From Lineus longissimus (Eukaryota > Nemertea > Pilidiophora > Heteronemertea > Lineidae): DNA of 64,000 nucleotides. Below are positions 12,472-24,176 of the stretch, piece after piece. The notes under the pieces were generated by a model. That model was not told the origin of the DNA and made no database searches. It saw only the letters and a program-made list of their open reading frames with translations. The stretch's first letter is position 1; each line of letters starts with the position of its first letter. The position numbers and the translations under genes are program-made. Location: contig NC_088311.1 of assembly GCF_910592395.1 (NCBI RefSeq), forward strand, positions 19,718,501 to 19,782,500. Reading direction: 5' to 3'.

Positions 12472-14421
12472 GGCGAGCTTATATATTTTTGATAATGTGG
12501 AATATTCATGTATTTTCATCGCACTAAACTCAAAATGTTCAAGTTTAACTTTAACTTAATCTGTGGATATGCCAGTATAGATTAGTCTCCACTTCAATGA
12601 ATAGCATCATGGCATGCTAACATTGGACTTCAATTCGTCTTAATCCACTGGGTTTGATGGTGGAGAATCCCCAAACCAAGGCCATAACTTGTGTTCATGT
12701 TAACAGGTCTACTTGTTAAACATAACTTTTTATGGTCGTTACATGATTCTTGTTAACCATGTTCACCTCTGATAACTGATCTGTTCTTAATAAAAATGTC
12801 TTTAACAATCTTTTCTTGTTCTTACTTCGAGTCTCAAGTCTGAAGTAACTAAAAACACTACAGACTTACTTTATCGAATCGGGCCCAAAATGAATCAGGC
12901 ATCCCTCCCACACCACCCAATCACGCCACAGAAAATGCAAGCCCATCTGGTGACTAATTGTTCAGCAGTTACAGCCTAGGATGTAACATCCAATATCGAA
13001 TCGGGCTGAAAATTGATAGGCACTTTGAACCTAGCCCCCATACCCCAATCCCTTAGTGATATGAAACCATTTTCACGCAGGCATACACAGACCAACACAC
13101 ACAGGAACAAGGGTAAACCTATGTCCCTTCAGACACATTTGGCGGGATAATAAATGCAGTCAAAGCAATTGGGCACCAGGCTAGAATCCCAGTAGAAGGC
13201 TAATGCAATTTATTAAGACACAACGTGGATGGAATGTCCTCCCTGGGGGAAGGGGGGGGGGGGTTCATTTGGGGAATTCAGAGCTGGCTGATATCACTTT
13301 ATCAAATTATTGCTGTAAATTGGGTAATGTTCGCACCTGTTTTAGGTTTGTTGCTTGGAATAAACTAAAATTTCAACTCTGATTGCATTGACCTTTAATT
13401 TTCAGCGGTAAATGAAAAATTTAGCCTGCATGAAATGGAAAATTTGCAAATTTTTACTTTAAAATGTTTAATGATTTGCAATCGAACTGGAATTATTGGT
13501 CATCACACCAAAACCGCGAGGGTAAGTGGAGCTAAAATAAAGACGGAAGACTGCGGCGACGCTGAGGTTTTTGCCAACATTTTTTCTCCACTCGAGCGGT
13601 TTTGGTGAGATAATCAATACTGTGAGTGCTAGGTATCAATTTCTATTCTGAAACATATCAAATTAAACAACAGATAATGTGGTTTTAAATGCTTTTTGAC
13701 TGCTCCCTTTGATGTATAAACTCATCATTTTTGTCACAAAACTTGATAACCATATTTCTCCAACAGACCTTACAGGCATCTGTCCGATAGCTTCTGGAGT
13801 TTTGACTGAATGAATATGTCAATTTCACACTGACCCTTCTATAATTATCTTATATGGCCTTCATGAGAATATGAAATGATTGTGGTTTTATAGAGGTAAT
13901 ATAGAGTATGCCTCATCAGTTGCTATGGGTAATAAATTGACATCAACCAGATCAGAATTAAACAAATAGAAATTCCCTGAAGGGAGGGCACTATGAATAT
14001 TGTGTTAATAATCTTATATTTGTGGAGGATAGGAATCGGGTAGCGCACAAATGGGAATGTAGGGTGGGTTAGAACTCAGTAATTTGAAGAAAAAAAATTT
14101 CCAATGCATTTTCAGTTAAATTCCAAACTTTGAAACAATTGTTTTCAAAATGGCAAAAACGGGTGTATCTCGTTTCATGATGAAACTCTTAATTTGACGA
14201 CCAGATGATAAACAAACCTTACAGGCATGCGACAGACCAAAAAGAAATCTAAAGGCATGGTACTTTTGAATTGCAAATATTTTCACCGAGAACCACCTCT
14301 GGTGAGCCGTTATGTCAATGAAAATGCCTCAGGTCATTAAGTTAGGGGTTGACCACAGGTACCAACATTCTGGCTAGAAGCAGGTTTTATCTCATAAAAG
14401 TGTCTTTGGTACACTGTATGT

Positions 14422-14736
14422 ATAGTACCCCCAGGTATATGGCACGGCTTAACCTGCCGGCCATGAGGGAATTCCTTTATGGCCCAGTGGTTGGCGCGTT
14501 GGCCCCAGAGTGGAAGTTAAGCAACGTTGAGCGCGGTCAACCTTCGGATCGGTGACCGGCGCGTACAATACATCTGGCAGACCTTCCCACGCGATGCGAG
14601 CTCTGGATTTGTAGTTCGGTACTGAGACGCATGAAGCGCTAAGTAGGATCGCGGACGATCCATCTCTGTCCGAAAGGGGGAATGATGTATAGTACCCCCA
14701 GGTATATGGCACGGCTTAACCCGCGCGTACAATACA
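14422..14736 (+). mobile_element. Composite SINE with tRNA-like and 5S-rRNA-like head, flanked by 32-bp direct repeats
   Basis: TGGCCCAGTGGTTGGCGCG (14479) resembles a tRNA A box. It is followed by GGAAGTTAAGCAACGTTGAG and GGATCGGTGACCGG, which follow the internal control region of animal 5S rRNA (GAAGCTAAGCAG.. and GATGGGAGACCG). TAGTACCCCCAGGTATATGG (extended by CACGGCTTAACC) occurs on both sides (14422-14453, 14691-14722), and GCGCGTACAATAC occurs inside and at the end. This suits a 5S-type (SINE3-like) retroelement. It is not a functional 5S gene: the 5' third of the molecule is absent. Confidence -1.
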
Positions 14737-15823
14737 CTGTACACTGTGAAGTTTAAATGAATTTTTCAGGGTTTTTTTTTGATTTTTCGATGTCTCCTCT
14801 GCTGGACCAGTACACATAGGGTAATTTGGCAATTAGTTACAGATCAACTCATATTTGAAGAACACCCACCAGCGTTAATTATTGAACTACATTTTTACAC
14901 TTTTGAAGGGTTGGCAAGCAACGTGGTGAAATGCTGTCAAATTGTGAGTATCCAAATTGGGTGTAACCGGCAACACAGATTTTGATAAATTAGTCATGTA
15001 AGCTTTCGTATTTGGAAAACAATTATCGCAGTCACATAATTAGAATTTGAACAGAGGAACGCAAACAGTACGAACATTTCACAGTTTCGAATCATTATGG
15101 TGACTATCAAATGGCGAGGTGTCATAAAATGTTGATAATCTAATAGATTTGGCTTTGTTGCATTAAAGGAGTAGGCGAGTAATCACAGGTATTATTAATA
15201 AGCTGTCAGCTGCCCCTTCACCACCAAATTTAACAGAAAATGGGGAGAAATATTTGAAATTGGATGGAAACATGGGATGGGATTATCAGGCTTGCTGGAT
15301 GTACATTCCGAGTGAGCCTACCCCCCCCCCCCCCCCCCCGGCAGTAATTATCATTGTGCAGATCGATACTTTGGCAATGTCATGATGATTTCGTGGATGA
15401 CGCCATCTTTAAATTCTCAATTCCTGCGATAAACAACAAGAGTTAACTCACCTGTTGTGTGTTGAAATAATGATTTACACATTATTGTACTTCCTAAGAG
15501 TTAAAGGACAAATAGCTTACTAATGGAAGAGGAGAAGAGCAAATATTGAATCATCAATCCACCTACTCCTTTAAGATCAAATATTTATTCGTTTTCAACA
15601 AATTTAGGCAATATGGTCGAAATAATGAGAGGCTAATGATACATTTCAACTCATAACTGAATTGTTTCGGCCACCACTTGCATTTGTCATTATGTTTGTG
15701 GGATGAGAGGGATTTTGCAATGGATATAACAGTTTGAAATTGATGATTTCGGCCTGCGGAGGTTTTGGTCATTTTGTTTGTGGTCTGAAACGGAGGGTAT
15801 ATAGTCTTTCAGGTGTTTTCAAA

Positions 15824-17185
15824 ATGGAAAATAAAAGGAGAATTCTGGGGACTTTGATGTTTTTGATTATCGTCCAGGATATGATACAAGCAGGTAAGTG
15901 ATTGCTGTCCAACCCTATATCAACTGAGACTGAAGCGGTATTACCCTGTCAGAAAACCTTAACTAAGTCCGTCTCCATCTCCATCTTGTTTGGGAATTGG
16001 GATGAAACAGTGGAGGAGCCTCCGACTTGTGATCAGAAGGTCATGGGTTGGAGGCTCCGCACTCGTTACGTGTACCGGTACTTCCGACTGGCCTGAAATG
16101 GCCAAGTTTAGCAATTCTTGGGTTTCTAGAGGAAGATTTCTGGATAAGGCTGGCGAATGAATGTAAAGCACTTTGAGACAGTACAACTGTACAGCATATA
16201 GAGGAAGATTTCTGGATAAGGCTGGCGAATGAATGTAAAGCACTTTGAGACAGTACAACTGTACAGCATAAAAGTGCTAAATGAACTTACAAATTTTTTG
16301 GCAATTCTGTCATTTCAGGACAATCTGTGACCTGTTTTCAGTGCTCAGAGAGAAGTCCTCCCAGAAGCTCTGACTGGTCAAATAACAGAAAGTGTATCTC
16401 CCCTCAACCTGGAATCCCACTGGCCACCAGCACTTGTGATGGGAAATGCATCACCAAGTTATTAGCGGACGAAAGTAAGACACTGGCATATGTAAACCTG
16501 TTTATTTTTGTAGGCCTAAATTTTAGTGAAAATGTCCCTTTTCAGACTTCACTACCGTTAAATTCCATGTATGTATGAGTTTCCAATATCTTATTAGATC
16601 AGTGAATTTGAATTTGAATGACTGACTGACGAATCACGTCTCTCTCTAAAGTTTAAAATAGAGAGAACATTGTTCAATGGTAGAAAAAGGATTCGAAGGA
16701 GCAACTTATTTGCTGATTCATGGTTTTCCATGGCTGTCGTGTTCTTAGTTCAAGTTCCCCAGGAATGTCTTATAAAATCATTCTTTGAGAAAAGGATCTC
16801 ATTTTCCCCTTCTTTCCCTTTTCCCCAGATGCGACATGCGGATCCTTCAGACTGACCCCGATTTCACCCTTTTTACGAGGTAAAAAAAAGAAATCTCTAA
16901 TCCAATTTTTTCTGCTTTTCAGACATGAAACTTAGGATGGTAGAAAGAAGCTGTTCAGTGGAAAACACAGCCGACAAAATGGATGGAAAAGTTTATTACA
17001 AATCGGTTGACAGCAAACCGCTGGGTAACTTTGGCGCCACCAATCCACCACCATGGACATTACTTCATGTTTATTGTTCAGAGGATGGATGCAATTCGCT
17101 GATTGATTCAGATTTCTATATTGCTCTAAGGACATTGCTTGCATGCCTTAGTTCACCTCGTTCATGTTTTTTGCAGGTATTCTAA
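15824..17185 (+). CDS. Secreted or membrane-anchored Ly-6/uPAR (three-finger) domain protein
   Basis: Three exons, 15824-15893, 16319-16474 and 16923-17185 (GT-AG, phases match), give 162 residues. Residues 1-23 form a signal peptide (basic start, then LGTLMFLIIVQDMIQA). The mature part starts at TCFQC (C29, C32) and has C49, C63, C67, C86, C127 and C132, ending YCSEDGCN, which matches the Ly-6 pattern of an early CxxC and a terminal CxxxxCN. One cysteine of the usual terminal CC pair is replaced by Y126. The tail after N133 (about 29 residues, partly hydrophobic) could be a weak GPI signal, but it contains charged residues and ends at FLQVF just after an AG/GT, so a further exon is possible. 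The family is well supported; the ligand and role are unknown. The start is the only ATG that yields a leader. A TATATA at 15798 is too close to the ATG to be its promoter. Confidence -1.
16005..16270 (+). mobile_element. tRNA-derived SINE with duplicated tail, in Ly-6 gene intron 1
   Basis: The head has a B-box-like GGTCATGGGTTGGAGGC (16038). The tail contains AATGTAAAGCACTTTGAGAC. A 72-bp tail segment starting TAGAGGAAGATTTCTGGATA occurs twice in tandem (16127 and 16199), nearly unchanged. A related tail fragment lies at 45271-45305. Confidence -1.
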
Positions 17186-18649
17186 CTTTAAAGGAAACCC
17201 CTCAACAAACATGCTTAATGAATTGGGGAGTTTTGAACGGCCTAGTCAAAACCCTAGGTCAGAGTATGCATCACTTTGTTTATGAATTATTAACTGTAGC
17301 ATCTACGAAACTGTCTATTCTGCCCAACCATTGGTAGCTACAAGTGTCGATTAAATCAAAAACACATTAGGCTACTTCAAAAAAACCTTCAGGTTGAAAA
17401 CCCAAAAATTTCTTTGAGCAGCTGTAGCACCACTCTCACACTTCTGGACGGATACTTTCAAACTTGGTCTCATTGAAAGCATTTACTCCCGCCTGTCCAA
17501 ATAGAGTAAACTCAAGGTATTTCAGTTATGCCCTTGATCCCCAGGTGGCATTTTGTGCACAGTTGTTTCCAACCCCGAATCCTCTATGTTTTGAAGCTAC
17601 ATGTATGATCAGGTTGGGTTACTTTATCCCACCAGTTGCCACTACCTGTGCCACTAGGGTACATGAGCCCATCCACTTAATCTCTACCATTGAAGTGCTC
17701 ATGCATATTGATCAACTTGGTCCCAGCCTGCAGCTGTGAACTTAATCAATGTGTTTTTGATTAAATCTATACTTGGTGGTAACCTCAGAAGGTCAGGAAT
17801 TTGGGCTGTTTAGGTTATGGGATGAATTGCCAAACGGGATGTCTTGGGGATGTGTTCTTGAGACATGTGGCCTCATACCATGAAAATTAAGTTGTAAGAT
17901 AAGACAATGATAGTAGGAGGAAACCGGAGGCCCCGAAGAAAACCTATGCTGTCAAAGATAGGGACCCTCTCTGTCACGTAAGTGCACCGCGACGGACTGG
18001 TTTAATTGAACCCGGGACCTAAGAGGTGGTAGGTGCTGATGTTTCAACTGCGCTATCCCGACACCCAAAACAATGATGTCATCAGTGTAATTCACAAAAC
18101 ATGTAATTTCTTTAGTAAATATTTTATATCATAATCCAAATTGCAAATTGCAAATGTGAAGTCAAATAGTTTGTAACATGTTTTTTACTAGAAAAACTAG
18201 CGTACTAGAAAAACTAGCGTGTCGATTTGAAAGTTATACAGTTATAGTACATGTAGCATGCTAGCCCTGTTATTTGGCTTGGCTGTGTTGGCCATGGACA
18301 CTTTTTTCAAAATACATACAGTACCAAAAACATAATACTTTAAATTATTGTTTTTGATAGTATCAAGTATGGACTAATCTATACTTGATAGCATTCTAGT
18401 GACTAGTTAAAAGTACAAGTACGTGTAGTGTGCATGACAGTAGTTACATTGAGCTACAATACTGTGGCGGGTTCAAATTAACTCTCTTACAATCACGCAT
18501 TTTTGTCTTTTGTACATGTTTCACAGTCTTATATTACATAATTTAACAATATGATATGCTTCTTCATTTCCTTTTCTCTCCTCTTTCAAATCCACATCAT
18601 GAGTCGTCGGGAATGAATTCAATGCCAGAATCACATCATTTTCCTCAAG
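17186..18649. other. Intergenic between Ly-6 gene and TCF21-like gene
   Basis: No coding region is supported. It holds a minus-strand tRNA-type SINE (17875-18068), a short tandem copy of CTAGAAAAACTAGCGT (about 18188-18222), and the 3' flank of the TCF21-like gene at its right end. Confidence -1.
17875..18068 (-). mobile_element. tRNA-derived SINE
   Basis: On the minus strand the head reads GGGATAGCGCAGTTGAAAC (A-box-like) and, about 35 bases on, CCGGGTTCAATTAAACC (B-box-like), followed by a non-tRNA body. It lacks acceptor-stem pairing, so it is a SINE and not a tRNA gene. Confidence -1.
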
Positions 18650-20145
18650 TTAAGAAGCAACTTTCCGCTGATTTTTGGAATCATTCTTGGATGTTTGGTC
18701 ATTTTCTCCTGGGCGAGGATGAGCACCACTGGCAAAGGGCCATGTCTGGAAAAAAAAGATGACGGCTAATTTTGCTGATCGGGTCATGATGCAATATTCT
18801 ATAGGTGGGCTGCAATGGCCCATAGTAATTCACGAGTACAGAAGAACCTCCCTATTAGGGACACCCTTGAGACTGACATATGGCTGTCCTGCATAGAACA
18901 CTATCCTTGAATGCGTCTCCAGTTCATCTTGAATACAATCCCGGATTCTCCCGAGGATCGAACCCAGGCCCTACTGTGTGGTAAGTTAGCAGGCTATGAG
19001 GCTCCTTTGTGCCTCAAGTAATGCAGCTGAGCACCACTTCACAGGTCTCATTTGAGACTGTGTACAAATTACCAATCTCACTGATCCTCTGTTTCCTTTC
19101 GACTTTTGATAGATACGCCAAACACAGCCGAGGTTATCAAGAACATTACCTCCGGACACTACAGTTATGTGATCATATCAGCATAAATGAAACCATCACC
19201 TGAGCTATCAACATAACACTATAGATAAGCAAGTTTACTGTAAACTGTGAAATCTTCGTGATTCTAGAAGTCGGTGAATAGGATACTGTCCATTTTGAGA
19301 ATCTGGGTTCCTTGCATAAATGTAATGGTGAATACATCAAAATTTCAGTTTTCTTTCAAATAAAGTTTGCGTTTCAACTGGCATTCCCTAAATTTGCGAA
19401 AATTAAACCTTCCCTTGAATTTCACAGTTTACAGGCAGATGGCCAGTACTGGTTACCTCATCCCGGTTTTTATGTTACGGGACTCCATCATGGCAGTGAA
19501 AGGCAATACTGAACAGGAGTGACATCTATCAATTTATAATATTGAGATCAGACTAATTACTTCCCCAGCGAGTATAGCATATTTGACTAGGATCCAGCCC
19601 AGTGCTGGTAACTTATACTGGAGCATGACGTGCCATGCACGTCATTCGCACCCGATGGGGACATTTGGCATGACGTTCTACGCACTTCACCTGGAGTGAA
19701 CGGGTCAATGAGAACATAATGGAAGACTGAAGGGAACATGGCAGATTGTGACAGGATAGGAGTCATGTGGATCAACCACATATATGATTACTAAAACAAA
19801 ATAGCTTACCAGATTTATAGGATGGACTTTAGAACTTGGCGCCGTCTTCTCGGCCTCCGCATTATCCTCTTGCAGTAGCTCCCTCAGGTGGCCAATGTAA
19901 CTGGAGGCCAGGCGAAGGGTGTCCAACTTGGAAAGCTTAGTATCAGAGGGAACCCACGGCAAAGTTGTTTTCAGTTTCCCAAATGCTTTACTGAGGACCC
20001 TCATCCTTGCCCTCTCACGAGCGTTGGCAGCATTTCTCTGGATTGGGTCATCAGAGTCGGAACTATCCTCGTCGTTTCTCATTAACTTGCAGGGAGGGAG
20101 TGTTGGGGGAATTTCAGGGCTTTTTGCTTTCCGTTTTCGTGTCAT
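18650..20145 (-). CDS. TCF21: bHLH transcription factor, TCF21 (capsulin/Pod-1)/musculin type
   Basis: Two minus-strand exons, 20145-19810 (112 codons) and 18745-18650 (31 codons and TAA), give a complete 143-residue protein. Junctions are CTG|GTAAGC and TTTTCCAG|ACA. The bHLH occupies residues 37-91: basic region [19 protein letters not shown], loop [14 protein letters not shown], helix 2 [15 protein letters not shown]. After it, VHPINL joins TWPF across the intron. This block (HPVNLTWPF in vertebrates) is diagnostic of the TCF21/musculin family, and the intron position inside it supports the model. It should act in the nucleus as an E-protein heterodimer on E-boxes; relatives act in mesoderm, muscle and kidney development. 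The acidic/serine run EDSSDSDDP (26-34) and basic KRKAK near the start suit a nuclear factor. At 143 residues it is shorter than the human proteins (about 180-206). TCF21 versus musculin orthology is unresolved, since invertebrates usually have one. Confidence -1.
18889..19030 (-). mobile_element. tRNA-derived SINE in the TCF21-like intron
   Basis: Minus-strand head GAGCCTCATAGCCTGCTAAC and B-box-like GGGTTCGATCCTC. The head is shared with the plus-strand SINE at 59988 (GCCTCATAGCCTAGTGGTTA), so both belong to one family. Confidence -1.
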
Positions 20146-22180
20146 GGTGTCAGCTTACGTTTCGTGTCGTGTTGCAGTACGTTCATGAGAGGTAGTCAAC
20201 AGCACGATCTCTATTCTTGACTTCCTTTCTAGCAGAAATCTCGAGGAAACAACATGGTAACTAACCTTTGATTGTCAGCAAAAGAGCGGTTAATTTCTGT
20301 CCTAACAAGAGCTAAACTCCACTAACACAGTAAGTACATTTCATACCAGCAGCTACCAAATGTCCCTTGGCATGTTCTGAAGCTGTGTATATCATATAAA
20401 CGGTCCAATCATTTGAAGACGAGTGCATAATGTCAATCTCAAATCCCAATCTCAGACAGGGGGAACTTCTCCAAAATGTGAAATGGACAAGTGAAATGAG
20501 TCAAGCGAGTCAAGGAAAACTAGTAGAACAACTTTTAACAAACTAATGAAAAATTAAATGAACCGAGGGAAAGTCCTTGTTACTGCCCCTAGTTCCCGAG
20601 CCCTGTCCTTCCTAGTCCTTTGACGAGTTCCAGTGAAATGAACACGTCTTAACAAGCCTTACATTCACGTCAATCGATACATTTCCATCGTTCAATTAAC
20701 AAAAATATCCACTTTCTCATGTTACCAATTTGTACCTTCAGGCCTAGCAACTCTTAACCGGACTTGGCGGACGAATCTTTACAGGCAAAGGCCCCGACTA
20801 GCTCCAGAAGTGTAATATAATAACCTCCTGAATTCCAATGAAAATTATGTTTGGAGGTTTTTGCAAATTGTGCTCCAACTGAGCAACACGGGTTTCAACG
20901 TGTTTAAGTCCTGTATCCAGATTTGATGTAATAGAAATTTATCAGAAAGTTCACAATGTTATAGTTATTCTTAATCACAATGTCAAGACTTGACCATCAT
21001 TGCAAGGAGTCTCTAGCACCCATCCTTTCAAGAATCAGAAATCGGAGAAAAGCAAAGCGTAGGACCAACATCCATTTCACAACTCCTTTGAAAGTGTTGC
21101 TGGTTTATTGGGCAGGGTCCAGTGGTCAGTCAATCAAGAATATCGCTACAAACTCTAATTTCACCGATGTAAGACTGGGTGATTAGTTACTACGAAAACG
21201 AAACAAGGTCAAGATGGAACATGACGTCATGACCCTTGGACAAATTATAATGTCACTAATCGAATTATCAACAGTTGAATGAATTCAAACGACCATGCAT
21301 ACTATATTTAGCTTGAAACAGATATATGGAACTGGTCTTAGATTGGTGAAACTAGAGTATGCGGAAATTTACCTGTAACAGTTATATCCAATGAAAATAC
21401 ATGTTTTGAAACAAACTTGGCAAGTTCCGCTGTGATCAACTTCCAACGTCCACGAGATCGGTTCACAATATTCAATTGCCAATTTGTGGTCGAATCTCTG
21501 TTTACAAACTCTTTCCAAGCCGTAGACATCTCAAGATAAGTTCATTAACGAAACATAAACGAAATCATTATCGAGGAAACACGTGTCAAGTTATCTGTTC
21601 GGTTATCAAGTAAATAAATAGGTTGATCAAAGAGGTGTTGATATCAACAAAAACCTCAACAATTTTGACGCTTCGAGGAAATATACAGCCAATTGTCGTT
21701 GCAAACCTACCACACTCGGTTTAACCTTTGGCAAACTTGGTCGAGTTGATTGGTCTTATAAAATGGAAAATTACCAAGATTTCATTTGAGTTTAGTCAGG
21801 AATTTGCAAAGGATAACTTGAAGATAGCAGAGAGGTTAAGAAATGGTCACTTAAGACGGCGTGAGACCTTTATCATATACAGGCACATCCTTTAAGACAG
21901 AGGAAAGGATAAAAAAAGCTCTTTCAATTCAAAATAAAATGCACACAACCGTTTTTGGCCAGAACCATTAATTTTAATTGATGCATAACAAGAGTTAATT
22001 GGTCTGCTGATTGATATCAGGTTTAAGATTACATGCCAGGTTCTGGGTGACTGGTGTTCTGGTCATTAATGGCACTATGTGAAAAAAGTACTTCTGATAT
22101 TGTGAGAAGCCCTTGTTTATGATTAGTTTTTAAAACACTATGACCTGTATTGGTTATTGAATTGATTAGGATGCTTGATG

Positions 22181-22362
22181 TACAGTGGAACCTCTGTTAG
22201 CGGACACCTCTCTACTAAGGACAACCTCTCTATCAAGGACACTAGTTTTGGTCCCAAATTGGTTGTTTCCATTCAATTTGACCTCTCTAATCAGGACACT
22301 TCTCTATTAAGGACAGCACTTGTCAGTCCCGAGGGTGTCCTTAATAGAGAGGTTCTACTGTA
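22181..22362 (+). mobile_element. Small MITE, TACAGTGGAACCTC...GAGGTTCTACTGTA, copy 2 (most complete)
   Basis: TACAGTGGAACCTCTGTTAG at the left and AGAGGTTCTACTGTA at the right form terminal inverted repeats; TA at both ends would suit a TA target duplication. The interior is nearly identical to 9619-9720 (GGTCCCAAATTGGTTGTTTC and GGACAGCACTTGTC), but the 18-bp unit is present only about twice. Confidence -1.
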
Positions 22363-22814
22363 TTTGAAAAGTCAGCTATCATGTCACAACGACGTCACCT
22401 GTGCCTCTAGAACTTCAAGTCTTTTCAGGCGTTTCCCAGAAAGTTGCGTTTGAAGTTGCGTTTGAATAAGCACTCTGCAAGTCTCAATAAGGTGAGTCGC
22501 ACTCCGGATGTTGCGTGAAATTGATATATTTGATTAATTTGATTAGCCTGGAGATGTAAGGTAGACCGGCAAATTATCAAGTTCACATTTCAAACGGGCA
22601 TTTACTGATAGCTTAGCTTGTAAGTATGAGAAAATTTCAAATACTACAACGTGCCAAGGCTGATGAAAATACTATGGTCCATGAGAACCTAGGGATTGTT
22701 AAACTCATTCCAATGTTTTGTAGCATGATTTCTACTTGTGTGGCTAATATACACTGGCAGTGAAAGTGAAAACCATTGGCAGTGAATATAGTGTAACAAA
22801 TGAATCTAGGTTAT

Positions 22815-22900
22815 AAAGGTGTACCTTTTATTTCCTGTACCTTTATTTTCCGTACCTTTATTTCCGTACCTTTTTTTCCAGTACCTTTTTTACTGTCATT
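22815..22900. repeat. Tandem repeat of a 13-15 bp TACCTTTATTTCCG unit (left array)
   Basis: About six degenerate copies of a (G)TACCTTTATTTCC unit. The same unit recurs at 25141-25262, on the other side of repeat copy B. Confidence -1.
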
Positions 22901-24024
22901 TGAATTCTCTCTTTTTCTATTCATAACTTTAACTTTATTTGTTGCGTAGGCATTGCATAGGCCTTAGAAATATGTATATCAAATTTCCAGTATACTGTTA
23001 TGGTTTTCAAAAGTGAAAACACGGCTATCAAGATCATGATGATTGTAAAGATTCTACAATTAACATTCATCATAGAGCTGGACCCAATTAACAATGTGCC
23101 TGGCCAATTAGGTCTTAACAGACAAATTATTAGATTTAAGACCAAACACAAGCTATTTAGGGAAATTGGCGAGAATCTTAATGTGAAATGCCAGGTAGGA
23201 TGCCAGGTGCGCCCCCCCCCCTTTCCCAAGATCCTGGATCCGCCCTAATAAGATACCACTCGAGTATTTTAAAATTTAAAAGAACATGAATGTACATGTA
23301 GTTATTACCAAAAAAAAACGTCAGCTCCCCTGTTGGGCAACTTCTTCCATGAATTTTCCTCAAATTCATTCCGTAACAAAATTGTCCGCAATGTATTCAA
23401 CTATTTTAAGGCACCACCTTAGTCACAGAAGAAGATAAATGGTCAAGAAAAGATTAAGACATAGGCCGAGTCTGAACCAGTTGAAGAGAATAATATTCTA
23501 AAAAAAAATTGTGTACTTTTTGGCTCACCTGTGAGCCTTTACCATCACGCAGCGTCCGTCGTCGTCGTCCGTCATCGTTAGACATGGGTGGCACGTTTTG
23601 TTACCGCTAAAGCCACTGAACTGAAACTTAGTACACATGTACCCCTTGGTGACCACTACTCAGAGACCAAAACGCGGTCTCATATGTTTCACGGTTTGGC
23701 CACCAGGGGGCCAAAGGTAAAAAATGAAGAAATGCGTTTTCTCCCTTATTACTGGTCTGAAAAATTTGAAAAAAATATGGTTGGTACTTCTACTAATGGG
23801 ACATCACATATCCTCCGGGTTTTTGATTTGACCTAATTTTCAAGGTAAGATAGGTCAAAGTTCGCCGACGGCACCGCTGTTAGTCAATGGTGGCACGTTT
23901 TGTAACCGCTGAGGCTATTGAACTCAAACTTGGTACATATATACCCTTGGGTGACCTTTACTCAGAGACTGAATCGTGGCGTCATACGATTTACGGTTTG
24001 GCCAATAGGGGGCCAAAGGTCAAC

Positions 24025-24165
24025 AACTGATTACCACACCAAATTAGACCTTGTATTTACAAATGCACATCATGTGCACCATACAGGGATCATTGACAAT
24101 TGCTGGTCTGACCATAAAATGATATATACAGCTTTACCAATGTCAGAATCACTGACTCCATAGCC
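24025..24165 (+). pseudogene. Fragment of a non-LTR retrotransposon endonuclease domain
   Basis: The frame ending at 24163 reads KLDLVFTNAHHVHHTGIID followed by NCWSDHKMIYTAL. The xLDLVFTN...SDHxxxY pattern is the C-terminal part of the APE-type endonuclease of LINE elements. Only about 45 residues remain, with no reverse transcriptase nearby. A weaker relative sits at the same relative place in copy A (5935-5990). Confidence -1.
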
Positions 24166-24176
24166 TCCCCTTCGAC

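Larger units (their letters stand above)
10699..15823. other. Intergenic: laminin 3'UTR and repeats, no gene seen
   Basis: The laminin 3'UTR starts here; candidate poly(A) signals are ATTAAA at 10936 and AATAAA at 12789, neither certain. The stretch then holds a foldback element (12021-12471), a short inverted repeat around ACCAAAACCGCGAG (13506) and CTCGAGCGGTTTTGGT (13593), a 5S-like SINE (14422-14736), and homopolymer tracts (G at about 13252, C at about 15320). Its open frames are short and have no family signature. Confidence -1.

Noticed and set aside
14449-14744. Overlapping minus-strand frames of 75-87 codons
   Set aside because: They lie across the 5S-like SINE and its direct repeats, with no protein family signature.
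15798-15803. TATATA as promoter of the Ly-6 gene
   Set aside because: Only 26 bases before the start codon, which would put the transcript start at or after the ATG.
21378-21529. Minus-strand frame starting MSTAWKEFVNRDSTTNWQL with a GTAAAT donor at its end, possibly a first exon
   Set aside because: No partner exon with a matching phase and domain was found, and the TCF21-like gene has its own start. Left as unsupported.
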